DNA of 64,000 nt, from NCBI GenBank assembly GCA_963842975.1, contig CAWJIH010000009.1, positions 809,422-873,421 on the forward strand. Reading direction: 5' to 3'. Made by a program: the position numbers and the translations under genes. The stretch comes from JACJWR01 sp963842975. Lineage in GTDB: Bacteria; Actinomycetota; Actinomycetes; S36-B12; UBA10799. The notes below the pieces were generated by a model. It was not told the origin of the DNA and made no database searches. It worked only from the letters and a program-made list of their open reading frames with translations. Below are positions 51,199 through 60,177 of the stretch, one piece after another. The stretch's first letter is position 1; the number at the start of each line of letters is the position of its first letter.

Positions 51199-52933
51199 GG
51201 CAGGCTCACTACGAGTCGACGACGCCGGGGCCACCGTCACGCTGGCCGGTTGGATCGCACGACGACGCGACCACGGCGGGGTGGCGTTCTTTGATCTGCG
51301 CGACGCCTCTGGTCTGGTGCAGATCGTGGTGCGCGACGATTCGGTGGCACATCACCTGCGCAACGAGTACTGCGTACAGGTGACAGGGCAGGTGGCACGG
51401 CGTCCGGAGGGTAACGAGAACCCACAGGTGCCCACCGGAGCAGTCGAGGTGATCACAGACGACCTGGTGGTGCTCAGTGAGTCCGCGCCGTTGCCGTTCA
51501 GCTTGGACGCTCACTCCGAGGTGGGGGAGGAAGCGCGGCTGCGCTACCGGTACCTGGATCTGCGTCGGGCCGAACCCGCCCGAATCCTGCGGATGCGTTC
51601 GAAGGTCAACAAGGTGGCCAGGGACGTGCTCGACGACGAAGGCTTCGTAGAGGTTGAGACTCCGACGTTGACCCGATCCACGCCCGAAGGCGCCCGGGAC
51701 TTCCTCGTGCCGGTGCGGCTGCAGCCCGGCAAGTGGTACGCCCTGCCGCAATCACCGCAGCTGTTCAAGCAGTTGCTGATGGTGGCCGGAATGGAGCGCT
51801 ACTACCAGATCGCACGCTGCTACCGGGATGAGGACTTCCGCGCCGACCGGCAGCCGGAGTTCACCCAACTCGACATCGAGATGTCCTTTGTGGACGCCGC
51901 CGACGTCATGGCCGTCGGTGAAGACGTGGTGCGAGCCCTGTGGCAATCCATCGTGGACTATCGGATCGGCGAGATCCCGCACCTGACGTACTCCGACGCG
52001 ATGGCGCGCTTCGGCACCGACAAGCCAGACCTGCGTTTCGGTTTGGAATTGACCGACCTCACCGAATACTTCGCAGACACCCCGTTCCGCGTGTTCAAAG
52101 CGCCCTACGTGGGCGCAGTGGTGATGCCCGGCGGCGCAAGTCAGCCACGGCGGGCCTTGGACGCGTGGCAGGAATGGGCCAAACAACGAGGTGCCCGAGG
52201 GCTTGCCTACGTGCTGTTCACCGAAGCGGGCCCGACCGGTCCGGTGGCCAAGAATATCTCCGAATCGGAACGCGACGGGCTGCTTGCTGCGGTGGGGGCC
52301 GAAGTGGGCGACGCGGTGTTCTTCGCGGCTGGCAAACCTGCCGAAGCCCGTGGGCTGCTCGGTGCCACTCGGCTGGAGATCGCCGACCGGTTGGGGCTGA
52401 TCGACGCCGACGAGTGGTCGTTCGTGTGGGTGGTGGATGCCCCGATGTTCGAAGAGATCGACCTCCCCGACGGTTCCACCGGCTGGACTGCCGTGCACCA
52501 CCCGTTCACCTCGCCGGCCCCAGAGTGGCTGGACGGTTTCACCGCCAACCCCGGCGAAGCGCTCGCCAGCGCCTACGACCTGGTGTGCAACGGCAACGAG
52601 ATCGGTGGCGGATCGGTGCGTATCCACCGCCGCGATGTGCAAGAGCAGGTGTTCGAGGTGCTCGGCCTGTCTGCCGAGCAGGTCACCGAGCAGTTTGGCT
52701 TTCTGCTGGAGGCCTTCAACTATGGCCCACCTCCGCACGGCGGCATCGCCTTCGGCTGGGACCGAATCTGCATGCTGCTAGCTGGCGCGTCCTCGCTGCG
52801 GGAAGTGATCGCCTTCCCCAAGACCGGCGCTGGCTACGATCCGCTGACGTCCGCCCCGACACCGATCACCGCGGAGCAACGCGCGGAGGCCGGAGTCGAC
52901 GCCGAGCCAGAGGCCGACGCCGAAGTAGGCTGA
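51182..52933 (+). CDS. aspS: Aspartyl-tRNA synthetase (probably AspRS for Asp and Asn tRNA)
   Basis: A 583-aa class II synthetase: OB-fold anticodon domain (about 1-115, GWIARRRDHGGVAFFDLRD), motif 2 ARCYRDEDFRADRQPEFTQLD, GAD insertion domain (about 285-415) and motif 3 GIAFGWDR. Bacterial-type. In Actinobacteria this enzyme is often non-discriminating with GatCAB; that is not readable here. ATG 51182 overlaps the end of hisS by 17 bases, with GGGGAAGAGGG upstream. Confidence 0.96.
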   Translation: MLRTREAGSLRVDDAGATVTLAGWIARRRDHGGVAFFDLRDASGLVQIVVRDDSVAHHLRNEYCVQVTGQVARRPEGNENPQVPTGAVEVITDDLVVLSESAPLPFSLDAHSEVGEEARLRYRYLDLRRAEPARILRMRSKVNKVARDVLDDEGFVEVETPTLTRSTPEGARDFLVPVRLQPGKWYALPQSPQLFKQLLMVAGMERYYQIARCYRDEDFRADRQPEFTQLDIEMSFVDAADVMAVGEDVVRALWQSIVDYRIGEIPHLTYSDAMARFGTDKPDLRFGLELTDLTEYFADTPFRVFKAPYVGAVVMPGGASQPRRALDAWQEWAKQRGARGLAYVLFTEAGPTGPVAKNISESERDGLLAAVGAEVGDAVFFAAGKPAEARGLLGATRLEIADRLGLIDADEWSFVWVVDAPMFEEIDLPDGSTGWTAVHHPFTSPAPEWLDGFTANPGEALASAYDLVCNGNEIGGGSVRIHRRDVQEQVFEVLGLSAEQVTEQFGFLLEAFNYGPPPHGGIAFGWDRICMLLAGASSLREVIAFPKTGAGYDPLTSAPTPITAEQRAEAGVDAEPEADAEVG

Positions 52934-52966
52934 CGCACTCTTGTCCCAGACGCTGGAGGCGCAAAC

Positions 52967-53326
52967 ATGGCTCGCTTGGTGTGGATGGCGTTAGGTGCCG
53001 CAGGTGGCATCTACGCCTACAAGAAGGTCTCCCGGGTGGTCGATGACGCCCGCGGCCGCAGTTTGGTGGGCAATGTCAACGCCGCCACCGCCACCGCAAA
53101 TTCGCTGGTGGAGCGCACGAAGAACCTGGTTGCGGCTGCGGCGGCGGGACCGGATTCGGCTGGCACCGGCGACCAGGAAGCCGTGGGGCCACCAACCGCC
53201 GCGGGAGCCTCAGCAAGCGAAGCCGTTGCCAGTAGGCTGCGGGCATGGATTCCGCCGAAATCAGACGACGCTTCCTCGAGTTCTTCGCCAACCGGGGGCA
53301 CACCCCAGTTCCAAGCGCCTCGCTGA
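52967..53326 (+). CDS. Small membrane-anchored protein before alaS (DUF6167-like)
   Basis: A 119-aa protein with one N-terminal helix (LVWMALGAAGGIYAYKKVSRV) and an Ala/Ser/Pro-rich soluble tail. Similar small proteins precede alaS in other Actinobacteria. Function is unknown. Its 3' end overlaps alaS by 82 bases in another frame, an unusually long overlap, so the true stop may be as given or the tail may be partly an artefact. Confidence 0.65.
   Translation: MARLVWMALGAAGGIYAYKKVSRVVDDARGRSLVGNVNAATATANSLVERTKNLVAAAAAGPDSAGTGDQEAVGPPTAAGASASEAVASRLRAWIPPKSDDASSSSSPTGGTPQFQAPR
53233..53238 (+). promoter_or_regulatory. Internal -10 element of alaS (leaderless)
   Basis: TAGGCT lies 6 bases before ATG 53245, within the preceding small gene, so alaS may have its own leaderless transcript. 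Confidence 0.5.
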
Positions 53327-55923
53327 TCCTCGACGACCCCACACTGCTATTCGTCAATGCCGGCATGGTGCCGTTCAAGCCGTATTTCCTCGGCGAGGCG
53401 GTGCCTTCGTACAAGCGGGCCACGAGTGTCCAGAAGGTGGTGCGCACCCTCGACATCGAAGAGGTGGGCAAAACCACCCGCCATGCCTCGTTCTTCCAGA
53501 TGTGCGGAAACTTCTCGTTTGGCGACTACTTCAAATCCACTGCGATCCCGCTGGCCTGGGAACTGCTGACCAGCCCGGTTGAATCGGGTGGCTACGGGCT
53601 GCCCGGTGAACGACTGTGGGTCACGGTCTACGAAGACGACGATGAAGCCATGGAACTGTGGCAGAACCTGGTGGGCCTGCCAGCTGAGCGCATTCAGCGC
53701 CGCGGCATGGAAGACAACTACTGGTCCATGGGCGTCCCCGGGCCTTGCGGGCCCTGTTCGGAGATCTACTACGACCGCGGCCCGGAGTACGGCCGCGAGG
53801 GCGGCCCGATTGCCGACGAGGACCGCTACCTCGAAGTCTGGAACCTGGTGTTCATGCAGTTCGCCCGCGGTGAGGGCACCTCCAAGACGAACTTCGAGAT
53901 CCTTGGCGAACTGCCTGCAAAGAACATCGACACCGGCTTGGGCCTGGAACGGATGGCGGCCATCCTGCAGGGCGTCGACAACATCTACGAAATCGACACC
54001 AGCCGTGCGGTGCTCGATATCGCTGCGACCATCACCGGCAAGACCTACGGCGCATCGGTGTCAGATGACGTGGCACTGCGGGTGGTCACCGACCACACCC
54101 GCACCTGCACATTCCTGATTGCCGACGGTGTGCTGCCGGGCAACGAGGGCCGGGGCTACGTGTTGCGCCGACTGCTGCGGCGAGTGGTGCGCAACATGCG
54201 GCTGTTGGGCGCATCCGGGCCAACCTTGGCGCAGTTGGTGAACGGGGTGGTCGATTCGATGGCCCCGCAATACCCGGAGCTGGCGAATGATCGGGATCGT
54301 CTGGTGACGGTCGCGGTGGGGGAGGAATCGGCCTTCCTGGACACCTTGGCCAAAGGCGAGAATCTGTTTGACTCCGCCGTGGCCAATCTGCGGGGCAAAG
54401 GTGCCAAAGAACTGCCCGGTGCGGATGCCTTCGCGTTGCACGACACCTATGGCTTCCCGATTGATTTGACCATGGAAATGGCCGCCGAGGTTGGCCTAGA
54501 TGTGGACCGGGCTGGCTTCACCCGGTTGATGAACGAGCAGCGCGAGCGGGCGAAGGCTGACGCTCGGGCACGCAAGGCCGGGCTCACCTCCACCACGGTG
54601 TACCGCGAAATCATGGAGGTCGGGGGTGCCACCACTTTCACCGGATACGACGAAGTCGCCACCGGTGCCAGCGTGGCGGGCATCGTGCTCGACGGGGAGT
54701 CGGTACCGGTGGCACGGCAGGGCCAGACGGTAGAGATCGTGCTGGATCGCAGCCCCTTCTATGCCGAATCGGGCGGGCAGCTCGGCGACCACGGCCTCAT
54801 CGAACTCGCCGATGGCAGCCGGGTTGAGGTGTTCGACGTGCAAACCCCCGTCCCAGGCCTGTGGGTGCATCGCGGCACGGTGACCAGCGGTGAGGTGGAA
54901 CAGGGAGTTCCGGCGGTGGGCACCATCGACATGGAACGCCGGCGGGCAATCTCGCGGGCGCACACCGCCACCCACGTCATCCACAAGGCGTTCCGGGAAC
55001 GCCTCGGCGAAACCGCCACCCAGATGGGTTCGGAGAACGCTCCGGGCCGGCTGCGATTCGACTTCCCATCGCCGGCCGCGGTTCCCGGCGACGTCCTCGC
55101 CGAGGTGGAAGCCCGGGTGAACGATGTGTTGCTGGATGACCTGCCGGTTTTCGCCCAACAAATGAAAATCGACCAGGCTCGGGCCATGGGCGCGATGGCG
55201 CTGTTCGGCGAGAAATACGGCGACCGGGTCCGGGTGATCAGCATCGGTGACTGGGCGCACGAACTCTGCGGTGGCACCCACGCTTTGCGGTCCGGCCAAC
55301 TGGGCGTGGTGTCGTTCTTGTCGGAGGGATCGATCGGTGCCGGGGTGCGCCGGCTGGAGGCGTTGGTCGGGGCAGACGCCTACCGATTCTTGGCCCGCGA
55401 ACACGCACTGGTGACCCAACTGACCGAACTGGTGAAGACCAGGGCCGACGATCTTCCCGCGCGGATCGAGACGTTGATGGTCAAGTTGAAGGATGCGGAA
55501 AAAGAGATCAATCGCTTTAAGTCCGCGCAGATGTCCGCCAACATCGAAGGAACCATCGGAAACGGCCTCGACATCGGCGACGTGCGGCTGTGGACCTTCA
55601 CCGCACCGGCCGAGATGATGGCCCGTGACCTGCGGGAAGTGGTTCTCAAAGCCAAGGGACTGACTCGCAGCGAGATCCCAGTCGCCATTGTTGGGGCAGC
55701 TGTGAACGAGGGCAAAGTGGCGCTCGTAGCGGCGACAAACGATGAGGCGCAGCGGCGCGGACTGAGCGCGAAAGACCTGCTCGCGGCGGCGTTGCCGCCG
55801 GTATCCGGCAGAGGTGGCGGAAAAGCCGACGTCGCCCAAGGTGGCGGATCGGACCCGGCGGGGTTGCCGCAGGCGTTCAACGACGTGGTTGCGCTGGTTG
55901 AGGCTTTCGTGGCAGGCGCATGA
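53245..55923 (+). CDS. alaS: Alanyl-tRNA synthetase
   Basis: An 892-aa class II synthetase. The catalytic core has MVPFKPYFLGE and RPCG-type GPCGPCSEIYYDRG; the editing domain has HTATHVIH and CGGTH metal ligands (about 570-575 and 675); the C-terminal oligomerisation/C-Ala domain has a Gly-rich GRGGGKADVAQGGG. Complete and typical. It overlaps ruvX by ATGA. Confidence 0.97.
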   Translation: MDSAEIRRRFLEFFANRGHTPVPSASLILDDPTLLFVNAGMVPFKPYFLGEAVPSYKRATSVQKVVRTLDIEEVGKTTRHASFFQMCGNFSFGDYFKSTAIPLAWELLTSPVESGGYGLPGERLWVTVYEDDDEAMELWQNLVGLPAERIQRRGMEDNYWSMGVPGPCGPCSEIYYDRGPEYGREGGPIADEDRYLEVWNLVFMQFARGEGTSKTNFEILGELPAKNIDTGLGLERMAAILQGVDNIYEIDTSRAVLDIAATITGKTYGASVSDDVALRVVTDHTRTCTFLIADGVLPGNEGRGYVLRRLLRRVVRNMRLLGASGPTLAQLVNGVVDSMAPQYPELANDRDRLVTVAVGEESAFLDTLAKGENLFDSAVANLRGKGAKELPGADAFALHDTYGFPIDLTMEMAAEVGLDVDRAGFTRLMNEQRERAKADARARKAGLTSTTVYREIMEVGGATTFTGYDEVATGASVAGIVLDGESVPVARQGQTVEIVLDRSPFYAESGGQLGDHGLIELADGSRVEVFDVQTPVPGLWVHRGTVTSGEVEQGVPAVGTIDMERRRAISRAHTATHVIHKAFRERLGETATQMGSENAPGRLRFDFPSPAAVPGDVLAEVEARVNDVLLDDLPVFAQQMKIDQARAMGAMALFGEKYGDRVRVISIGDWAHELCGGTHALRSGQLGVVSFLSEGSIGAGVRRLEALVGADAYRFLAREHALVTQLTELVKTRADDLPARIETLMVKLKDAEKEINRFKSAQMSANIEGTIGNGLDIGDVRLWTFTAPAEMMARDLREVVLKAKGLTRSEIPVAIVGAAVNEGKVALVAATNDEAQRRGLSAKDLLAAALPPVSGRGGGKADVAQGGGSDPAGLPQAFNDVVALVEAFVAGA

Positions 55924-56378
55924 GTTTTCGCCGTGGGGTTCGCGTCGGGGTGGATGTCGGATCAGTGCGGGTGGGTTTGGCTCGGTGTGATGCCGACGGC
56001 ATTTTGGCGACTCCGCTGCCGGCGGTCCGGCGTGGCCCGGGTGACATCGGAGCAATCGCGGCGGCGGTCGCCGAATACGACGCCAGCGAGGTGATCGTAG
56101 GCTTACCCGTGAGTATGGATGGTCACGAGAAGGCGGCCGCTGTGGCTGCGGTGGAATTCGCGACCGAATTGGCCGCGGCCCTGCCGGTGCCGGTGCGAAT
56201 GGTCGACGAGCGGTTGTCGACCGTCCAAGCTCAACGGACACTACATAGTGCTGGCCGCGACACGCGGAGCAGCAGAAGCGTGATCGACAGCGCTGCAGCG
56301 ACTCTAATAGTCCAAAGCGCCGTGGACTTTGAGAAAAGCACGGGAGAACCTCCCGGGAGGATGGTTACCAAGCCATGA
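55920..56378 (+). CDS. ruvX: RuvX/YqgF putative Holliday junction resolvase
   Basis: A 152-aa RNase H-fold protein: VGVDVGSVRVGLA at the start (catalytic Asp), VIVGLPVSMDG, VRMVDERLSTVQA (catalytic Glu) and VIDSAAATLIVQ (Asp). Involved in pre-16S rRNA processing or junction resolution. Overlaps alaS and mltG, the standard actinobacterial alaS-ruvX-mltG-aroE run. Confidence 0.93.
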   Translation: MSFRRGVRVGVDVGSVRVGLARCDADGILATPLPAVRRGPGDIGAIAAAVAEYDASEVIVGLPVSMDGHEKAAAVAAVEFATELAAALPVPVRMVDERLSTVQAQRTLHSAGRDTRSSRSVIDSAAATLIVQSAVDFEKSTGEPPGRMVTKP

Positions 56379-57517
56379 GCAATGTCGGACTACCAATGCG
56401 CCCGGCGCCGCAGTCGCCAGGCAGCAATCGCAAACCTCGCGCCCCGCATCAACGACGCAGTGGGGCGTTCCCGTTTCTTGTGATGGGCATGGTGGGTCTC
56501 GGAATCGTCGCACTGGTCGCGGGTTTCCTCACTCCTCGATACTTCTCCGACCCGCCAGTCGCGGACTACGAAGGCGAAGGTACCGGGACGGTCACCATTG
56601 TGGTGAACCCTGGTGACACTCTCTACGACGTTGGTCTGCAGATGACCAACAGTGGGGTCACCGCCAGCGCCAGCGCTTTCACCCGAGCCGCCTCCGGAAA
56701 CGAGGCTGCCACCGGGCTGCAGCCGGGCACCTACGAGTTGCGCGAGCAGATGAGCGGCGAAGCGGCCCTCGCACTGATCCTCGACCCGGCATCGCGGAAG
56801 GTTTCTGGCTTCACCATTCCGGAGGGTTCACGCCTCACCCGTGTGATCGAGATTGCTTCGGAGGCGACCGGGATTCCGATTGAAGAGTTCCAGGCGGTTG
56901 TCGACAACCCGGTTGACCTCGGACTTCCGCAATGGGCCTACGGCAACGCGGAAGGTTTCCTCTACCCGGCGCGATACGAGTTCCAACCGGACTCCACCGC
57001 ACTGGGCCTGATGCAGGGCATGGTGGCGAAATTCAATGAGGTTGCCGCAGCGATCAACTTCGAAGGCGAAGCACAGTCCCAGGGCCGCGACCCCTACGAC
57101 GTGCTGATCACGGCCAGCCTGGTGGAGGCCGAAGGTGGCGCCGAGGACTTCGGCAAGGTTGCCCGGGTGGTGCTCAACCGGCTCGACCAGGGGATGCCGC
57201 TGCAGTTCGACTCCACGTCGAACTACGCCAGCGACTCGTCCAACATTCAGTTGACACCGGAGCAGTTGGACGAGGACACCCCCTACAACTCCTACCTCTA
57301 CACGGGCCTGCCGCCCACTCCGATCAACCAGCCGGGCGAGGCCGCGATGAAGGCCGCGCTGTTCCCCGAGGAAGGCAACTGGATCTTCTTCGTATCGACC
57401 AACCCCGACCTGAAGATCACCAAGTTCACCGACGACTACGACGAGTTCCTCGGTTGGAGCGACGAGTTGCTCGAGTACCTGGCCACACGTCCGCCGCAAG
57501 CGGCCGAGCAGCAGTAG
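56375..57517 (+). CDS. mltG: MltG endolytic murein transglycosylase
   Basis: A 380-aa membrane-anchored enzyme. A basic N-terminal cytosolic tail (about 1-30) is followed by one membrane helix (about 33-52, FLVMGMVGLGIVALVAGFL), a LysM-like part (VNPGDTLYDVGLQM), and the YceG catalytic domain with ITASLVEAEGG (catalytic Glu), QFDSTSNYA, and NSYLYTGLPPTPINQPGEA. It cuts nascent glycan strands to end elongation. It precedes aroE by 2 bases. Confidence 0.94.
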   Translation: MSNVGLPMRPAPQSPGSNRKPRAPHQRRSGAFPFLVMGMVGLGIVALVAGFLTPRYFSDPPVADYEGEGTGTVTIVVNPGDTLYDVGLQMTNSGVTASASAFTRAASGNEAATGLQPGTYELREQMSGEAALALILDPASRKVSGFTIPEGSRLTRVIEIASEATGIPIEEFQAVVDNPVDLGLPQWAYGNAEGFLYPARYEFQPDSTALGLMQGMVAKFNEVAAAINFEGEAQSQGRDPYDVLITASLVEAEGGAEDFGKVARVVLNRLDQGMPLQFDSTSNYASDSSNIQLTPEQLDEDTPYNSYLYTGLPPTPINQPGEAAMKAALFPEEGNWIFFVSTNPDLKITKFTDDYDEFLGWSDELLEYLATRPPQAAEQQ

Positions 57518-57519
57518 GG

Positions 57520-58359
57520 GTGGCCGATCCACTGCCGCGTCGGGCGGCGGTGCTGGGTTCCCCCATCGCACACAGCAAATCTCCGGCACTTCACCGGGCC
57601 GCCTATCGGGCCGCCGGTCACGAGGATTGGAGCTATGAGGCGATCGAGATGGTCGGCGCGGACCTGCCCGGTTTCGTCGGCGGTCTCCGCGGCCCAGAGT
57701 GGCTCGGGCTGTCGCTGACTATGCCATGCAAGGAGGCCGGGCTACGGCTGGCCGACTGGGTGGATCCGGTGGCTGCGCAGACCGGCGCCGTGAACACTCT
57801 GGTGCCACATGGCGGACCGGGCTCCACGGTTGGCCCCGGTAGTTGGGCCGGCTACAACACCGACGTCGGCGGCATCACCTCGGCGCTGGCGGAGGCAGGA
57901 GTGCCACGCGCGGGCCGAGTTGCAGTGCTGGGGGCGGGTGCGACCGCCCGATCCGCAGTCGCGGCTGCTGCTGCGATCGGTGCTGATCGGGTGGATGTGT
58001 ACGCTCGGCGCCCCGAAGCGGCCCGCGCGGTGGCTGCGCTCGCTTCGGATCTTGGGTGCGTCGGGGTGCCTGTCGCGTGGGATCGGGCCACCGAATGCAC
58101 CCAAGCCGATGTCGTGATCTCCACGGTGCCCGCCGGTGTCGCGGATGCGTGGGCACCGGCGGTTGCGGCTCACGATTCCCAGGCGGCGTTGTTGGACGTG
58201 GTCTACCAGCCGTGGCCCACCGCGCTGGCGGCAGCCTGGCCGTCGCCAAGAATCGTGAATGGGCTGTCGATGCTGTTGTGGCAGGCGGTGGCCCAGGTGC
58301 GGTTGATGACGGGCTTTGATCCGAACGTGGCGGCGATGAAGGCAGCCGTCGGGCTCTAG
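57520..58359 (+). CDS. aroE: Shikimate dehydrogenase
   Basis: A 279-aa NADP-dependent enzyme reducing 3-dehydroshikimate. GSPIAHSKSPALH at the start (shikimate site), SLTMPCKEAG with the catalytic Lys, GYNTDVGG, and the Rossmann motif VLGAGATARSAVAA are visible. The NADP-specificity region reads YARRPEAARA. GTG 57520 is chosen; the longer frame overlaps mltG. It closes the alaS-ruvX-mltG-aroE operon and precedes the pilus genes. Confidence 0.92.
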   Translation: MADPLPRRAAVLGSPIAHSKSPALHRAAYRAAGHEDWSYEAIEMVGADLPGFVGGLRGPEWLGLSLTMPCKEAGLRLADWVDPVAAQTGAVNTLVPHGGPGSTVGPGSWAGYNTDVGGITSALAEAGVPRAGRVAVLGAGATARSAVAAAAAIGADRVDVYARRPEAARAVAALASDLGCVGVPVAWDRATECTQADVVISTVPAGVADAWAPAVAAHDSQAALLDVVYQPWPTALAAAWPSPRIVNGLSMLLWQAVAQVRLMTGFDPNVAAMKAAVGL

Positions 58360-58411
58360 CCGCTGCGCCTCACGCGGTCGTCGCCGGCGTGGCATCGGCC
58401 ATGATGGTTTC

Positions 58412-60079
58412 ATGGCTCAGTTCTCGGACTACCTGCTGGCAAACGGTCTCGTATCGCCCGCCGAAGTGGAGCAAGCTGCCAGCGAGAGTCGATCAACCGG
58501 GCGCACGCTGGGCCAAGTGCTGGTCGATCGCGGCATCCTGCCCGAGTCGACCTTGGTGAAGTTCGTCGCCTCGCAGTTGGGGATGCCGTTTTTCGAGTTG
58601 GCTGAAGTCTCAGTGGATGGATCGGCGCTGGCGATGGTTCCGGGTGCCCTGTGTCGCCGCGACGTGTTGATCCCGGTGGGATTCGCCGGCGAAAAGCTGC
58701 GCATCGCGATGGCCGATCCGTCGAACGTCGTGGCCCTGGACGATCTTCGCTCCACCACCGGCCGCGACATCGTGGTCGGCGTTGCCACGCGCAACGACAT
58801 CATCGCTGCCATCAACCGGCACTATCGCTCCGAAGGCGAACTCGACGACATCAGTTTGGCCATCGATGCCGAGGAGGAGGTGCCTGAGGACCTCAGCAAC
58901 GTTCGCCAACTCAGCGACGAAGCGCCCATCGTCAAGTACGTCAACCTGCTCATCACCCAGGCGATCAACGACCGTGCCAGTGACATTCACCTGGAGCCCA
59001 CCGAGAAGGACCTTCGAGTGCGGTTTCGCATTGACGGTGTGTTGCACGAGGTGATGCATTCACCGAAGTCGATCCAATCCGGGGTCATCAGCCGGCTGAA
59101 GATCATGTGCGACATGAACATTGCCGAACGTCGGATCCCGCAAGATGGCCGCCTGACGGTCAATGTGCCCGGCGGCAAGGTCGATCTGCGAGTGGCCACT
59201 TTGCCCACGGTGTGGGGGGAGAAGGTGGTGATGCGGATCTTGGACAACTCCACGGCGATGCTCGACCTGGCCCAGTTGGGCTTCAGCACCGGCAACTATG
59301 AGCGGTTCAGCGAAAGTTTCACCAAGCCCTACGGGATGTTGCTGGTGGTCGGACCCACCGGATCGGGCAAGTCCACCACGTTGTACGCGACGTTGAACAT
59401 CCTGAACAAGCCCGAAGTCAACATCATCACGGTGGAGGACCCGGTCGAATACCGCCTCGCGGGCATCAATCAGGTGCAGACCCATTCCAAAGCTGGTCTC
59501 ACTTTCGCCGCCGCGCTGCGCAGCATCCTGCGTTCTGACCCGGACATCGTGCTGATCGGTGAGGTGCGCGACTACGAGACTGCTCAGATCGCCGTGGAAA
59601 GCGCACTCACCGGCCACCTTGTGCTCACCACCTTGCACACCAACGATGCACCCAGCGCAGTGACTCGGCTGGTGGAGATGGGCATTGAGCCGTTCCTGGT
59701 GGGTTCGGCGGTGGACTGTGTGTTGGCGCAGCGCCTGGCACGACGTCTGTGCACCAAATGTCGTCGGGAGTACACGCCGGTTCCGGAGGTCTTGGAGGCG
59801 GCCCGGTTTCCCTGGAACCCTGGTGAGCCGTTGCCGACGCTGTTCGAGCCGGTGGGTTGTTCGCACTGCTCGCGTACTGGCTATCGCGGACGGTTGGCGC
59901 TGCACGAAATCATGCCGATCACCCAGCCAATCGAGCGGCTCGCGGCTGCTCGTGCTTCGGCGAACGAGGTCGAGGAGGTGGCCCGCGCCGAGGGAATGGT
60001 GAATTTGCGCGAAGATGGCATGGCTAAAGTGCTCAGCGGGATGACGAGTTTGGAAGAGGTCCTGCGCGTGGTGGTGTAG
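58412..60079 (+). CDS. pilB: PilB type IV pilus assembly ATPase
   Basis: A 555-aa GspE/PilB secretion ATPase powering pilus extension. N-terminal MshEN-like domain (1-150, FSDYLLANGLVSPAEVEQA). Core with GPTGSGKSTTLYATL (about 313-327), Asp box TVEDPVEY, Walker B DPDIVLIGEVRDYETA, His box TLHTNDAPSAVTRL. The zinc tetracysteine motif CTKC...CSHC is at about 449-490. All parts are present. It follows aroE by 52 bases, with the ATG at GTTTCATGG. Confidence 0.95.
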   Translation: MAQFSDYLLANGLVSPAEVEQAASESRSTGRTLGQVLVDRGILPESTLVKFVASQLGMPFFELAEVSVDGSALAMVPGALCRRDVLIPVGFAGEKLRIAMADPSNVVALDDLRSTTGRDIVVGVATRNDIIAAINRHYRSEGELDDISLAIDAEEEVPEDLSNVRQLSDEAPIVKYVNLLITQAINDRASDIHLEPTEKDLRVRFRIDGVLHEVMHSPKSIQSGVISRLKIMCDMNIAERRIPQDGRLTVNVPGGKVDLRVATLPTVWGEKVVMRILDNSTAMLDLAQLGFSTGNYERFSESFTKPYGMLLVVGPTGSGKSTTLYATLNILNKPEVNIITVEDPVEYRLAGINQVQTHSKAGLTFAAALRSILRSDPDIVLIGEVRDYETAQIAVESALTGHLVLTTLHTNDAPSAVTRLVEMGIEPFLVGSAVDCVLAQRLARRLCTKCRREYTPVPEVLEAARFPWNPGEPLPTLFEPVGCSHCSRTGYRGRLALHEIMPITQPIERLAAARASANEVEEVARAEGMVNLREDGMAKVLSGMTSLEEVLRVVV

Positions 60080-60177
60080 GACAACTGCACTAGGGGCCGT
60101 GCCGGAGTACATTGAGAGGCAACCGGGTGGCCGCACCCAGGTGGTGACGGTGGATCCGGCGACCAGTGAGGTGGATC

